DNA of 64,000 nucleotides from Sceloporus undulatus (GCF_019175285.1 NC_056527.1:121386382-121450381); one strand, 5' to 3'; counted from the stretch's first letter, positions 48,194-58,826 are shown. Notes: generated by a model from the letters alone, not told the origin. Numbers and translations: made by a program.

Positions 48194-51100
48194 ATGGACT
48201 ACATCGGAGATGCCTCCTTGGTCCCATGCGGCCAAGACAAATACATCTCCAAGTAAGTAAACTAGAGTGTGGCCTAGATTATATTGTTGGCATAGGTTCA
48301 CTACGGTATGCATTAACTCTGGTGCTGCAGAATTGGGACAGAAGTCCAATCTTGTCATGCCTCCCTTGAGAGTTCAGCTGGTGGAGATGGAGCAGATGTT
48401 GGATCCCTGGAGGACGGCTGTGCCAAGCTCTTGGGCTGCATCTGCTGGTAACCCATTCTCAGTGTGCACCTTTCTGAATCCCTTTCCACTTGAACCCTTT
48501 CAGAACTGAACTGCTGTTACACTTGAAGACATACAACCTGTACTATGAAGGCCAAAACTTGCAGCTGCGACATCGAGAGGTAAGAGGGAAACTCCCCAGA
48601 GTCAGATGGGAGAGAGGATGAGATGCAAGACCCGGATGCTGTGTATTGCATGGCCAACTGCATATTGTCTAGGGCCCAGGTCTATGTCCTTAAGGCTTTC
48701 TGGGCATTACAGGTCCTTCGTAAAATTATAAAAATAGTGGGAGTGGCCAGAAGAAATGTCTGCGTTTTTTAAATTCGGGAAAAGGAAAACTGCTACTTCT
48801 GGAAATTTCTTCAGAGCGCAGCTCAGGACCCTGGACTTGACCTTGTTGCTGTGATTGTGTGCCTTCAAGTTGTTTCCGACTTATAGTGACCCAAAGGTGA
48901 TCATGTCACAGTTTGTTTCTGGGGCTGAGAGGGACTAATAACAACAACAACAACCAGGATTCACATCCTCACTTAACCATGGAAACTCACCTTAGGCAAG
49001 TTATACTCTCTCAGGAAAAGGTAATGGCAAACCTCCTTGGAATAAATCAAAGGCCCAATGACAGCTTTGCCTTAGGGATGCCAGAAGTCAGAAACGACTT
49101 GAATGCACACAACAACAATCTGCTGGAACGATACTCTTGTGCAAAGACCATGGAGGTCTTTGTACAGCATCCTTGCAGCTGGGCAGTTTTGGGGGCCATT
49201 CAGCAGAATGTCTTTCCTTCTCTCCCTGCAGGAAGAAGGGGAGTTCATTGTGGAAGGCTTGCTCAACATCTCCTGGGGTTTACGCCGGCCGATCCGACTG
49301 CAGATGCAGGATGACAACCAGCGCATCCGCCCCCCGCCTTCCTCTTCCTCCTGGCATTCGGGCTGCAACCTGGGAGCGCATGGGTTGGTAGAAACATGAC
49401 TGCTCTTTACTTCTCATAGCTCATACTCTCTGAGAGGCACACTGTGTAGGCTGCTGGATTCCATGTCTGTTTACCTGCTCTGTATTTCAGTCTGAACTTT
49501 TCCAAGGCCCTGGAGCAGAGATAGTCTGAAGGGGAAAAGGCTAAGCAAAAGTGAGGAGAAGGAGTGGATGTGAGGATGAGGACTGAATGAACAGAAAGGG
49601 GAAAAAAATGAGAGAGGAAAAGAGTGTCTTCCTAAATGTTTTAAGAATTAGAATTAAGGTTGGTTCTGGAGGTCGGTGCTGGATTTGAGTCCTGCCTTTA
49701 CAACTTGAATGGCAATTGTTTTTTGTGGGTTTTTTGAGCTCTGTGGCCATGTTCTAGAAGAGTTTATTCCTGATGTTTCACCTGTATCTGTGGCTGGCAT
49801 CTTCAGAAAATGGCTATCCTTGGCCCAGAAAGGAAAGAGCAGAGGGTTTGAGCATTGGACTATGACTTTGGAGTCCCGGGTTCAATTTCCCACTTACAAA
49901 TTTGTAAGCAAATTACATTCTCTCAGCCTCAGAGGAAGGCAAAAGCGAATCCTTTCTGAACAAATCTTGCCAAAGGAACTCCATGATAGGATCACCATAA
50001 ACAGGAAAAGACTTGAAGGCTCACAACATCAATCAAAGTCAAGTAAAACTTACTGAATTGGCTGGCATTCCTAGTAATAATCCCTTCCATCAGACCACAC
50101 TTTGGGAGACATGGAGAAAACCTGATTCTTGAGTTGCAAGCCCTGACTTTGTGTTTTGTCTCTTTTGATGCTTAGGTCAGTCCTAAAGCCCACAACCTTA
50201 CCAGACATTCAGGTCACAGATGCCGAACCCTCCTCGGATGGTGATGGAACCGATGGTGGAACCGGTAAGGATGGAGAGATGTTGGCAACGGGGTACAAAA
50301 CAGAGGGCAAAAGGAGTTGGCACTCAATTCGCTGGAGCTGGAAGAGGAGTGGGGTGGATTCTTGCCCTTCCCAGTTGGGTCAGGAAAATGCAAGAAGCTG
50401 CATCCTCTCCTAACTTGTCTGTTTTTCCTTATGAAGACCTTTTGCCATCTTGGCTACTCTCTGATGTTGCTTGGCTGCAAATGTGTCCTGGCTTTTACCT
50501 GTGAAATGTTGGTGGCTATGCATTTGCATTATGTAACTGGTGAAGCTAGTGTGCAGTAGTGGTTTGAATGTTGGACTACATCTCCGGAGACCACGGTTCG
50601 AATCCCTGCTCAGCCACAGAAACCCTTGGGCAAGTCGCGCTCTCTCAGCCTCAGAAGGAGGCAAAAGCAAACCACTCCTGAACAAATCTCGCCCAAAAAA
50701 TAAACTCACGATAGGGTCGCCTTAGGGTCGCCGTACATTGGAAATGACTTGAAGGCACACCACAACAACAACTCATGGAGAAGAACTCAGTGTATATACT
50801 CCCTTCCGTACTGGAGGCCATATATTTCAGCATCCCAATTGCTGGGATGTGCAAAAAGGGGCTGTTTCCCTGGCTGTTAGGCTTCTCAAAGGCATCTGTT
50901 ATGGGGTTAACTGTGGGAAACAGGATGTTGCATTGGGGCTTTCAGTCCGATCCAGCAGGGCTCCTCTTAGGAGTTCATTTTGCACGTGACCAGCCTGAAA
51001 AACAAAACACATGTCCACTGCATCGTGTGAGTTTTGATTCTTCTTTCTTTTCACCCTTGGCAACACCAGCCCTCTTCTCTTTCCAAAAGCCACAAGAGGA

Positions 51101-52966
51101 GTCATTGTTAAGCAGAGTTGCCATGGAGAAATCAACATTTCCATAATGGGCTTACTCTCCCTCCCTGCGTCCCTCCGAGAAACATCAGCTTTCCTGTGGA
51201 AGAAGAGAGGAGAGATTTTGCCCTTTGAAGGCCTTCTCATCTGAAAGTGAATAGAAATCTGTCGGACCATTCTAGATCCAAGCTGTCCTATCTGTGCATG
51301 CGCTGAGAGATTCACCCATGCGTGCAATGAGACATTCAAAGCAAGTGAGGCAATGAGTTTCTTTCTCTGTGGTGCAGACGTTTGAGGTGCATAGGACTCT
51401 TCTCTTGCAGGCTGAGCAAAAAGCATCCAGGTGTATAGAAACATGCAACGCCATTGTGAGCACTCCATCACAGTTCCTATTTGTCCCTTTTCTGTTGAAG
51501 TCAATGTTATAAATGGGATTATTCTCCCAGGAACTTGAATTTGGGCAAAATAAGAGTAAGGGGGGATTGCTATGGGTACAATTACTGAAATTCCAAGTTC
51601 TTGCTCTGTGTGTGTGTCACAAACCACCCCTTTCCATCTCTTTGCTGACACAGGTGTCCATTTCTTTTGCCAAGAATATTCAATAGCTATATGATTCTTG
51701 CTGTGCCAGGTTGCAGGCCCCAATAAGCCTGGTGAATGTCTATTTGGATATTTAAAATAACCAGCGACTTTGGGTATCTTGCATCTCTTTATGCATCCAG
51801 GTTCTTTAAACACAGCTTTCTCCCCTCCTCCAAAACTCCTTTCCAGATGACCAAGACCTCAAAGCCCAGCAAGAAGATGCTCCTCAGCTGATGCGCACAA
51901 GGAGTGACGTCGGAGTGCGTCGCAGAGGAAACCTCCGTACCCCCAGCGAACAGCGGCGAATCAAGCGCCACCGCTTCTCCATCAATGGCCATTTCTACAA
52001 CCACAAAGTGAGCCTTCCCTTTTACCCTCCTCTCCATCGATTCTCTATCAATGGCCATTTCTACAATAATGTTGTGCATGAAACAAAGTTGGTGTACACT
52101 GAACCATCAGAAAGCAAAAGTGTCACTCTTCAGCCATCCATGTGGACAAGATTTTGGAATATTTTGGATTTTGGGATTCCAGATAAGGGAGACTCAACCT
52201 GTCTATGAAATGAATATTAATTGTTGATCAATCTTCAAAAGTCTATATTTCTTTGCAGCCTTGTCACTGGATCATCGGCTACATTTTCACTTTCTTTCCC
52301 CAGTTTTAGTCCCTACAAACATAGTCATGGCTTATTGAGCTTGCTTTCCAAATGTGTGGCTAATACAACTCTCTGCAGCTCACGAATCCTCCTGTCTCCT
52401 TTTTCTTTCTCCCTCCCCAGTCCCTACAATCATTCCATATTCTGATAAGTTTGTCTGCTTTCCCCCAGACATCGGTTTTCACGCCGGCTTATGGCTCCAT
52501 CACCAACGTCCGGATCAACAGCACCATGACCACCCCCCAAGTGCTGAAGCTCTTGCTCAACAAGTTCAAGGCAGGTTTGGCGTTCATTCTTAATTGTTTG
52601 TTTTGGGCAACACTCTAAAGTCTTTTTTCCCCTTCTTCCAAAGTGCACCTTTCCATGTGTAGCAGTCTGGAAGTTCTGGACAGATGGGCAAGGAGTGATA
52701 GTTAGCAATTGTTGTTCTTGTTATCTGCTACAGTGCTGCCCAGTTACTATGCTATGCACAGGTTGAAATGTGAGCATTGTTGCCTTAGGGAGAGTGTTAG
52801 GGATAGATAGGTATGTTTCCATCGTAAAATGCCTGGGAAATTGTTCCTTTCATAGTTAGGATGGAGTGATTCTTCTTCTCCCCAAAGTGTTGGCACCTTC
52901 TAGAGCAAGAAAGGAAGGGTGTTAAGAGAGATCTGGTCAACAATCTTGTGTAGCACCCTAAAGGCA

Positions 52967-52998
<32 letters not shown>

Positions 52999-53368
52999 GG
53001 TCCAACCTGGTTAGCCATCCAGTGGGGCACCATTGAGGAATTCCAGATGCTGGAGGCTATATTTCAGGGGAAGCAATGGGCAAAACCACCTCTACAGATC
53101 CCTTGTCTATGAAAAACATGAAATTCATGGGGTTGCCATAAGTCAACAGGTGACTTAAAGGCGCACACGCACACACGCATGTGTGTGTGTATAAACACAA
53201 GGTACTAGATCCCTTCTGATTTTGGAAGTTAAGCAGGGTCAGCCCTGTTTAGTACTTGGGTGGGAGACCAACAATGAATATCAGGCGCTGTAAGGCTACA
53301 TTTCAGAAGAAGGAACTGGCAAAACCCCCTCAGAGGGCTCCTTGTGTGTATACACACACACACACACA

Positions 53369-53413
<45 letters not shown>

Positions 53414-53581
53414 ACGTGCCTTTAAGTCACCTGTTGACTTATGGCAACCCCATGAATGTCATATTTTCTTAGACAAGGGATCTATAGAGGTGGTTTTGCC
53501 CATTTCTTCCCCTGTAATAAGAATACCCTACAAAATGCACGGCATTGCCATAAGTTGATTGGCGACTTGAAGGCACCTACT

Positions 53582-53616
<35 letters not shown>

Positions 53617-55060
53617 GTGGGCAAAAGTGCATGGAAATGATCTCTGCTCTCTTTTTCTTTTCTTTCATATTTTCAGATTGAAAACTCAGCAGAAGAATTT
53701 GCGTTGTACATTGTTCACACCAGCGGAGGTGAGTGAGTAGGCTGCTAGTAGTGGTCTGGCTTGAGTAGAACAATGGTTTATTGAGCTGAGAACCTACAAG
53801 TTCGTGGTTCACATCAGATCTGGGCTACCAATTCACAGTATGTGTGTTTGGGGAGTCAGGTTGTTTCCATATCCTCCACTTCTCTTTCTGCCATCTAACT
53901 AGACCCACTTCTGGAGGACCACACTTGGGTCACCCCAATGGGGAGCTTTCCCGAATGATCTAGATTTATTTGCTGTTGCTCCAAATATTGGTGACACTGT
54001 CCCTTGCGGATGAAGGTGCAGAATGCATCGAAGGGACCCCTGATTCTTGTCTTCTTCTGCTCCTCATCCTTCTCCTTGTATGCAGAAAAACAGAAACTGA
54101 AGGCCACCGATTACCCGTTGATCGCGCGGATTCTGCAGGGACCGTGCGAACAGGTTTGCAAGGTTTTCCTGATGGAGAAGGACCAGGTGGAGGAAATCAC
54201 GTATGATGTGAGTCATTGGACTACTAAAGTTTGCAGGAGAGGTCTACCAAGGTGCCTTGGCACCTGCCATTTTTAATTCCTTCCAGCCATAGGGCATCAT
54301 GGGAGGGGTGGGATACTGCTTCTGGTTGGGGTCCTGCCATTGCAAGGAGATGAGCCATTTTGATTTCTTGGATGAGTCACATAGGTGCATTACAAACACA
54401 CCTATAGTATGTATCCAGTATGTACTAGGGTTAGGAAGGGGTGTCACTTCCTGACGCCCCTAACTCTAGTACGGACTGGGTCTGTACAAAATGGTGGTGC
54501 CCATCACACGGGGGCCACCATTTTGACGTTGTGGACACATAATGTCCAGACGTCGTGCGGCGGAAGTGACACCGTGAGTGCATGACTAGTGCCTCGTGGC
54601 GCCACTTCCGGGCCGCAGAAAGAAACGCCATTTTGGTGCTTCTTTCTTGCTATACCTGGGAACCGCATGGTTTGGCCACTGCGGTTCCTGGACGCAGCAA
54701 CCGGCAGCAGTGCAAGACCGCCCGTTTTGGGTGGTCTGTAATGCGCCATACTCTCAGGCCCAGAAAACACTGTGATAAATTTGCTTTAGGGTCACCAAAA
54801 ACCAGAAACCACTGGAAAGCATACTACAACAAAGGATAAGCCTCCATTTCCTTTCCTGCCACACCAGACCAGAACCTCATTTCCAGTTTTCTGATTTTGG
54901 CCATTTGAGGCCCATTGGTTTTAGCATTTATTCCATTGTTATTCCTTGACTCCTGACATTTGAGGCTTCTCCTCTTTTGGTTTTGGTCATCCTGCTCCCC
55001 CTTGACTTATGGGTCAAGCCTCAGGGTGCATCTACACTGTAATAATAATAATAATAATTA

Positions 55061-55091
<31 letters not shown>

Positions 55092-56466
55092 TTTATTTTT
55101 ATCCCGCCTCTCCAACAAGATTGAAGCAGCTTACAATCACAATAAAACTCCTGCAATATAAATAAATCCCACTATTCCCTGCTTCCTTACATATAAAACC
55201 TAACAATACCAACATAACAATAATAACATGTAAGTTAAATCATTAAAACACTTAATTAAAATGATCTGCAATGGGATCGTTGGGACCATAGCAATAATGC
55301 AGCTTGACACACCACTTGTAAGTGCTCTTCATTCTATGAAATCCTGGGAGTTGGAGTTTCATAAGGTCTTTAGCTCTTTGTGCCAAAGAGTGCTGGTGCT
55401 TCACCAAACTACAAATCCCAGGACTCTGTACAATGGAATCAAAGTAGGTTCTGTGGCCCTTGATCTCTCCAGTCTTCCCAGTTCACCTTTTCTGGGCTTC
55501 TCCCAGAAGTCAGTTTACTACCTTGCTCGCTTTTTATATGAAAGGCAGAAGTGGGTTTTGGCTTGGTTATGGATCTGTGGGTCTCCCTCCCATTCTGGGA
55601 CAGTTTTGTCCAATTGGGCACCCGCACAAGACAAAACATTGACTGCCAGATGTGCTGCACTTGTGTTGCACAGAGAGGTGAGATATAATTATTATTGTTA
55701 TTATTATTATTGTCCACACCAATTGTTCTTGGCTGAAAACAGCATGGGGAAGCTATTTTCAGGAGTTGTGCAAGTCTTGCAGGAACGTCAATTCCTCTTT
55801 TGCTTGTGTCCCACATTCCCAGGTCGCACAATATATCAAATTTGAAATGCCAGTCCTGAAAAGCTTCATCCAGAAACTCAAAGAAGAAGAAGACCGCGAA
55901 GTGAAGAAATTACGGCGCAAGTAAGTTCATCTTTTTCTGGGTGTCAAGAACAGGGTTTTATAGTCCTCCAGAAACAAAGGCTTCAGGTACTCAAAGGCGA
56001 GTTACAAACCGCCATAAAGTACGCGCTCCGCGCGTACTAGGGTTAGGAAGGGCCATATTAGGGTTAGGAAGGTTCTTACCTTCCTGACAGCCCTTCCTCC
56101 CAGTACGCGCGGAGCGCATACTTTTTTGCGGTGCCCATCCACATGGGCACCGCCATGTTGACATATTGGACGCTGTGCGTCCAGACGTGTCGCGGCGGAA
56201 GTGACGTCGCGAGGACGCACTCCACCCCTCACGGCGCCACTTCCGTGTTCCAAAAAGGAGCGGCATTTCGCCACTCCTTTTTTGCTGCGCAGGGAAGCCT
56301 CGCAGTCTGGCAGCTGGGGCTTCCCTACGCAGCGAATGGCGGCGGCGGGGAAACGGCCCCTTGAGGGCCGTTTGTAACCCGCCAAAGCTTACCATTTCAT
56401 GAGTATTGCAAAACGTGAATAGCTGTCTGTCTGTCTATCCATCCATCCATCCATCCAATTATCTTG

Positions 56467-56502
<36 letters not shown>

Positions 56503-56806
56503 GTTAAATATTGTGTGTGTGTGTGTATTGTACACCACTTTGAAATCTTTGGATCTTTGTCAGTTATAGGTATTCATACATTTATTTTATTTTATTTTTA
56601 TCCCGCCTTTCTCCCAAAAAGGGACCCAAGGCAGCTCACAGTATAAAAACACATTAAAACAACAGTTTTAAAAACAATTAAAATTGCCTAATTAAAACAA
56701 TAAAAAAGTTAAAACCAATAAACGTTTTCCTTGCAGGTATTCGCGCCTTCGCGCCATGATTGAGCAGCGGCTGGGCGAGATCTGCAAAGGCCCAGCCGCC
56801 ATCTAA
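48194..56806 (+). CDS. RASSF2: Ras association domain family member 2, 10 coding exons
   Basis: Intracellular scaffold and tumour suppressor that binds K-Ras-type GTPases and MST1/2 kinases. Coding exons: 48194-48252, 48504-48579, 49232-49383, 50176-50264, 51847-52007, 52469-52570, 53677-53728, 54086-54207, 55823-55920, 56737-56806. They sum to 981 nt (326 aa plus TAA), exactly the human length. The N-terminus [19 protein letters not shown] matches human from position 9 on. A basic nuclear-localisation-type stretch ([19 protein letters not shown]) is near residues 151-169. The Ras-association domain spans about 178-268 and the SARAH helix about 278-322. The acidic/glycine linker at about 110-135 is the most diverged part. 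The exon 3 donor is a weak GTTGGT, and the intron after exon 6 starts with GC. The gene looks intact. Confidence 0.98.
48845..49115. mobile_element. Two facing SINE fragments in RASSF2 intron 2
   Basis: 48845-48940 is an antisense tail/body (gtgtgccttcaagttgtttc). 48953-49115 is a sense copy (gcaagttatactctctcagg, cagaaacgacttgaatgcac). They form an inverted pair about 120 nt before exon 3. Confidence 0.65.
49845..50030 (+). mobile_element. tRNA-headed squamate SINE
   Basis: agggtttgagcattggacta, gagtcccgggttcaatttcc, tctctcagcctcagaggaag and aaagacttgaaggctcacaa give head, body and tail. In RASSF2 intron 3. Confidence 0.75.
50548..50771 (+). mobile_element. tRNA-headed squamate SINE, full length
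   Basis: gcagtagtggtttgaatgtt, ccacggttcgaatccctgct, tcgcgctctctcagcctcag and atgacttgaaggcacaccac are in family order. In RASSF2 intron 4. Confidence 0.85.
50910..50972 (+). mobile_element. CR1-type LINE 3' end
   Basis: ctgtgggaaacaggatgttg followed by gtccgatccagcagggctcc, the same ending as at 4490-4945 and 17035-17097. Confidence 0.6.
52034..52069 (+). pseudogene. Stray copy of part of RASSF2 coding exon 5
   Basis: About 27 nt after exon 5 ends, a 36-nt stretch repeats the exon's last coding part with roughly 30 of 36 bases equal. It still reads [11 protein letters not shown] in an open frame, but no matching donor follows. It runs straight into a MER2/Tigger-like repeat (gttgtgcatgaaacaaagtt). 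It is therefore a non-functional duplicate within the intron. Confidence 0.75.
52067..52203 (+). mobile_element. MER2/Tigger-like DNA transposon fragment
   Basis: gtgcatgaaacaaagttggt, tgaaccatcagaaagcaaaa and the end gataagggagactcaacctg match pogo/Tigger-type MER2 sequence. It abuts the duplicated exon fragment. Confidence 0.6.
52571..52576 (+). promoter_or_regulatory. RASSF2: Non-canonical GC splice donor, RASSF2 intron 6
   Basis: The exon ends ...AACAAGTTCAAG and is followed by GCAGGT. Joining at 52570 keeps [12 protein letters not shown] in frame as in human RASSF2. The nearest GT lies 4 nt downstream and would break the frame. The paired acceptor is a normal tttcag at 53671-53676. Confidence 0.85.
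52951..53172 (+). mobile_element. 5S-rRNA-headed SINE
   Basis: Head ttgatctcggaagctaagca followed by cctggttag matches the 5S rRNA internal promoter region. The body (gggcaaaaccacctctacag) and tail (ggggttgccataagtcaaca, gtgacttaaaggcgcacac) follow. In RASSF2 intron 6. Confidence 0.85.
53190..53345 (+). mobile_element. Second 5S-rRNA-headed SINE
   Basis: gattttggaagttaagcagg, gtttagtacttgggtgggag and accaacaatgaatatcaggc follow 5S rRNA closely through its 3' half. The body ends at a microsatellite. Confidence 0.85.
53344..53419. repeat. (AC)n(GT)n self-complementary microsatellite
   Basis: About 21 nt of AC repeat flows directly into about 39 nt of GT repeat, then gcgcacgtgc. The two arms can pair with each other. 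Confidence 0.9.
53414..53530 (-). mobile_element. 5S-SINE body and tail (antisense)
   Basis: gtgcctttaagtcacctgtt, gacttatggcaaccccatga and agaggtggttttgcccattt are the reverse complement of the 52951 copy's tail and body. A short sense tail follows at about 53540-53580. Confidence 0.75.
53585..53613 (+). repeat. (AC)n microsatellite
   Basis: About 14 AC units, 64 nt before RASSF2 exon 7, grown next to a SINE tail. Confidence 0.9.
54384..54747. mobile_element. Harbinger-like MITE, CpG-rich, copy 1
   Basis: 364 bp. Ends GGTGCATTACAAAC and GTCTGTAATGCGCC are inverted. ATA flanks both sides (54381-54383, 54748-54750), a 3-bp duplication. The interior shares 'ctagggttaggaagg', 'cggcggaagtgac' and 'ggcgccacttccg' with the element at 55996. 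In RASSF2 intron 8; no ORF. Confidence 0.85.
55022..55440. mobile_element. 'ctacactgtaa' MITE split by a retroposon tail
   Basis: Left end cagggtgcatctacactgta is followed by an (ATA)n(ATT)n run and a retroposon fragment (atcccgcctctccaacaaga). MITE sequence then resumes at about 55296 (caataatgcagcttgacaca, accaaactacaaatcccagg). Confidence 0.7.
55996..56383. mobile_element. Harbinger-like MITE, CpG-rich, copy 2
   Basis: 388 bp. Ends GGCGAGTTACAAACCGCC and GGCCGTTTGTAACCCGCC are inverted. AAA flanks both sides (55993-55995, 56384-56386). It is strongly CpG-rich and shares its interior with 54384-54747. In RASSF2 intron 9. Confidence 0.85.
56420..56527 (+). repeat. Compound microsatellite (TGTC)(CATC)(GATA)(GT)
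   Basis: ctgtctgtctgt, then atccatccatcc, then about ten gata units, then a short gt run, in RASSF2 intron 9. Confidence 0.9.
56573..56720 (+). repeat. AT-rich retroposon tail fragment before RASSF2 exon 10
   Basis: tttattttatttttatcccg, ccaaaaagggacccaaggca and ttaaaacaacagttttaaaa. It ends only about 16 nt before the acceptor of the last RASSF2 exon, so the branch point probably lies inside it. Confidence 0.55.
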
Positions 56807-58826
56807 AGCGCTTGCTTTCCAGAAAGGGACGGAGCCTGGAGAAGAGAGATACTCCTTGTTGAATCTCTGTTTACACGAAGAATGCAAAGCTTGTTCTTCC
56901 TCCTTGGAACTAAACTTGAACCCAGAACCGGCCTGGAGCCCACTGCCTTCCTTTCCTCCCTGGTTACTGAAGGTGAACTCAATGCAACTCCTGCCTATAG
57001 GAGAAGTATACCTCTAAGCCTCAGACAGACGTCCGTCTTGGGTCCTCCTGGCTGGCTGCTCTAAAAGATACACTTTTAGATTAATCCATCAATTTTTACA
57101 TTCTTACTGCTTTATTAAAATAGGTGACTGTGGGCAAGTCACACTCTCTCAGCCTCAGGGGAAGGCAATGGCAAACCTCCTCCGAACACATCTTTCCACA
57201 AAAACCCCATGATAGGTTTGCCTTAGACTTGGAGTCAGAAATGGCTTGAAGCAGCCAGAGTTGTCTTGAATTATGACTTTATTCTTTGGGCGGTAGCACA
57301 CAAGAGGAGTTGTTTGCAACAAAGATGGTCTTTCGAACCCGCTGCCTGACTTAGCAATAACAAATGTGGATCTAGGAGGGAAGTATTAAGCTCCTGACCT
57401 GTCTTGCTGGCATAGCTTTGCCCTGGCACTCTCTGCCCACCTAACCAACCTTTTCCCCTACCCATTCCAGCAGCTGCATCCAGTTGCTTTTTCGGGAGGT
57501 CTAGTGCATCCCTCGACTTGGGCTTAGCCCTCTTGTCTACCTCTTCTTGCCGCTTTGACCCTTCCTTCCTCTTCCTCTTGTTTTTCCAAGCGACGCTGAC
57601 TCATGACATTTTGCTGCCTGAGGCTTATGCTCACCATTGCATTATATCCAAAGCCAATCAACTTACAGTCAGCCCTCTGTATCCACAAATTCCTTATCCA
57701 CGAATTCAAGCATCCACATCTTGAAAATATATATATATATTTAAATTCTGAGCACATTTATGGACTGGGGCCTCATTCCCACTTACAGATAAATCGGTTT
57801 CTAAATCCAAATTGATTTGAAATCGGAGCATGGTTCCCACTACATTTGCCCCAGTTGCAATATCTGGCATGGAATCAAATCAAAATAACCCACTTATGGT
57901 TCCCATTCACAATTAATTGATTCAAAATGATTCGGTTCCAGCCAGCCGAAGGGGAAATTTGAATCGATTCCAATGTGGTTCTGGTTCCTACTTGCGCAAA
58001 TGCGATTTATCGAAAGAGAAGTGGAAAAACCCAGCGTCAAAAAGATGTGGGTTAAATGGGTCTAGAGCATGTCCTTACTTTTGGAATCGCTTCAGTGATT
58101 CAGATTAAGTGGGAACACAGCTTTGAACCGAATCACGAACCTGTTTCAAAGGTAGTGGGAATGAGGCTTGGGAAGCATCCCACCAACAAAAGTGGGTTTT
58201 GGTTCCTGCTGCACAATTGCGACATAGTTTTACCTTTCTCTTCTAGCTAAACCCCTTCTTTGGATGTCTTCACATCTAAATTGCACTAGATTAATTATAG
58301 CTATATTTTGCGTGTTGTTGGGTCTTTTTAAAAAGTGAATCCGATCTCCGACTTTTTCCCTCTCCTGTTTCGTATTGCTCTGTATGCCAAAAATCACATG
58401 TCCAGGAAAGCAACAGCAATAATTTATACAAGTGGTGTTATTGTGTGGATGTTTTTTGGAAAGGTGTGAAAAGCAGAGCCCCGCTGTGTGTCTTTCGAGG
58501 GAAGCGTTTGTGGGCCAAATAGCACAAACTGACTTGCAATGGCGACTCTTGTCTCTACAGTTTTGGTTGCATTCCTCCTCGAGTTTGTAGCTCTTCTTCA
58601 CAATTTCCTTCTACATGTCTTTATTTAATACAATTCTGTAACAGCTCAGTATATAATATGAAGCACATGCAACTAGATTATTTTGTTTTAATTAAAAGCA
58701 CTTTGTGGATAGAAATGCAACTGCGATCCTCGAGTCTTAATTGCTAGAAGGGATGAGATAAGGATATATGTAAGTGTAGAATTTGGCGCAAGTCCTGAAA
58801 TGTTGCAAGGTTTGGGGTTAAATAAA
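56807..58826 (+). other. RASSF2: Probable RASSF2 3' UTR and flank
   Basis: Candidate signals are ATTAAA at 57114, ATTAAA at 58691 and AATAAA at 58821. The 58230-58760 part is repeat-free. Insertions are a SINE scrap at 57123-57250, a Tigger-like end at 57662-57735 and a MITE at 57770-58167. The end is inferred. Confidence 0.35.
57770..58167. mobile_element. MITE with 'gcctcattcccact' inverted ends
   Basis: Ends GCCTCATTCCCACTTACAG and GGTAGTGGGAATGAGGC are inverted. The interior repeats 'ggttcccactt/ttcccatt' and 'aatcgattc' motifs. The target duplication is unclear. Confidence 0.65.

Noticed and set aside
53190-53310. Functional 5S rRNA gene
   Set aside because: The similarity covers only part of 5S rRNA, is diverged and has the SINE body attached.
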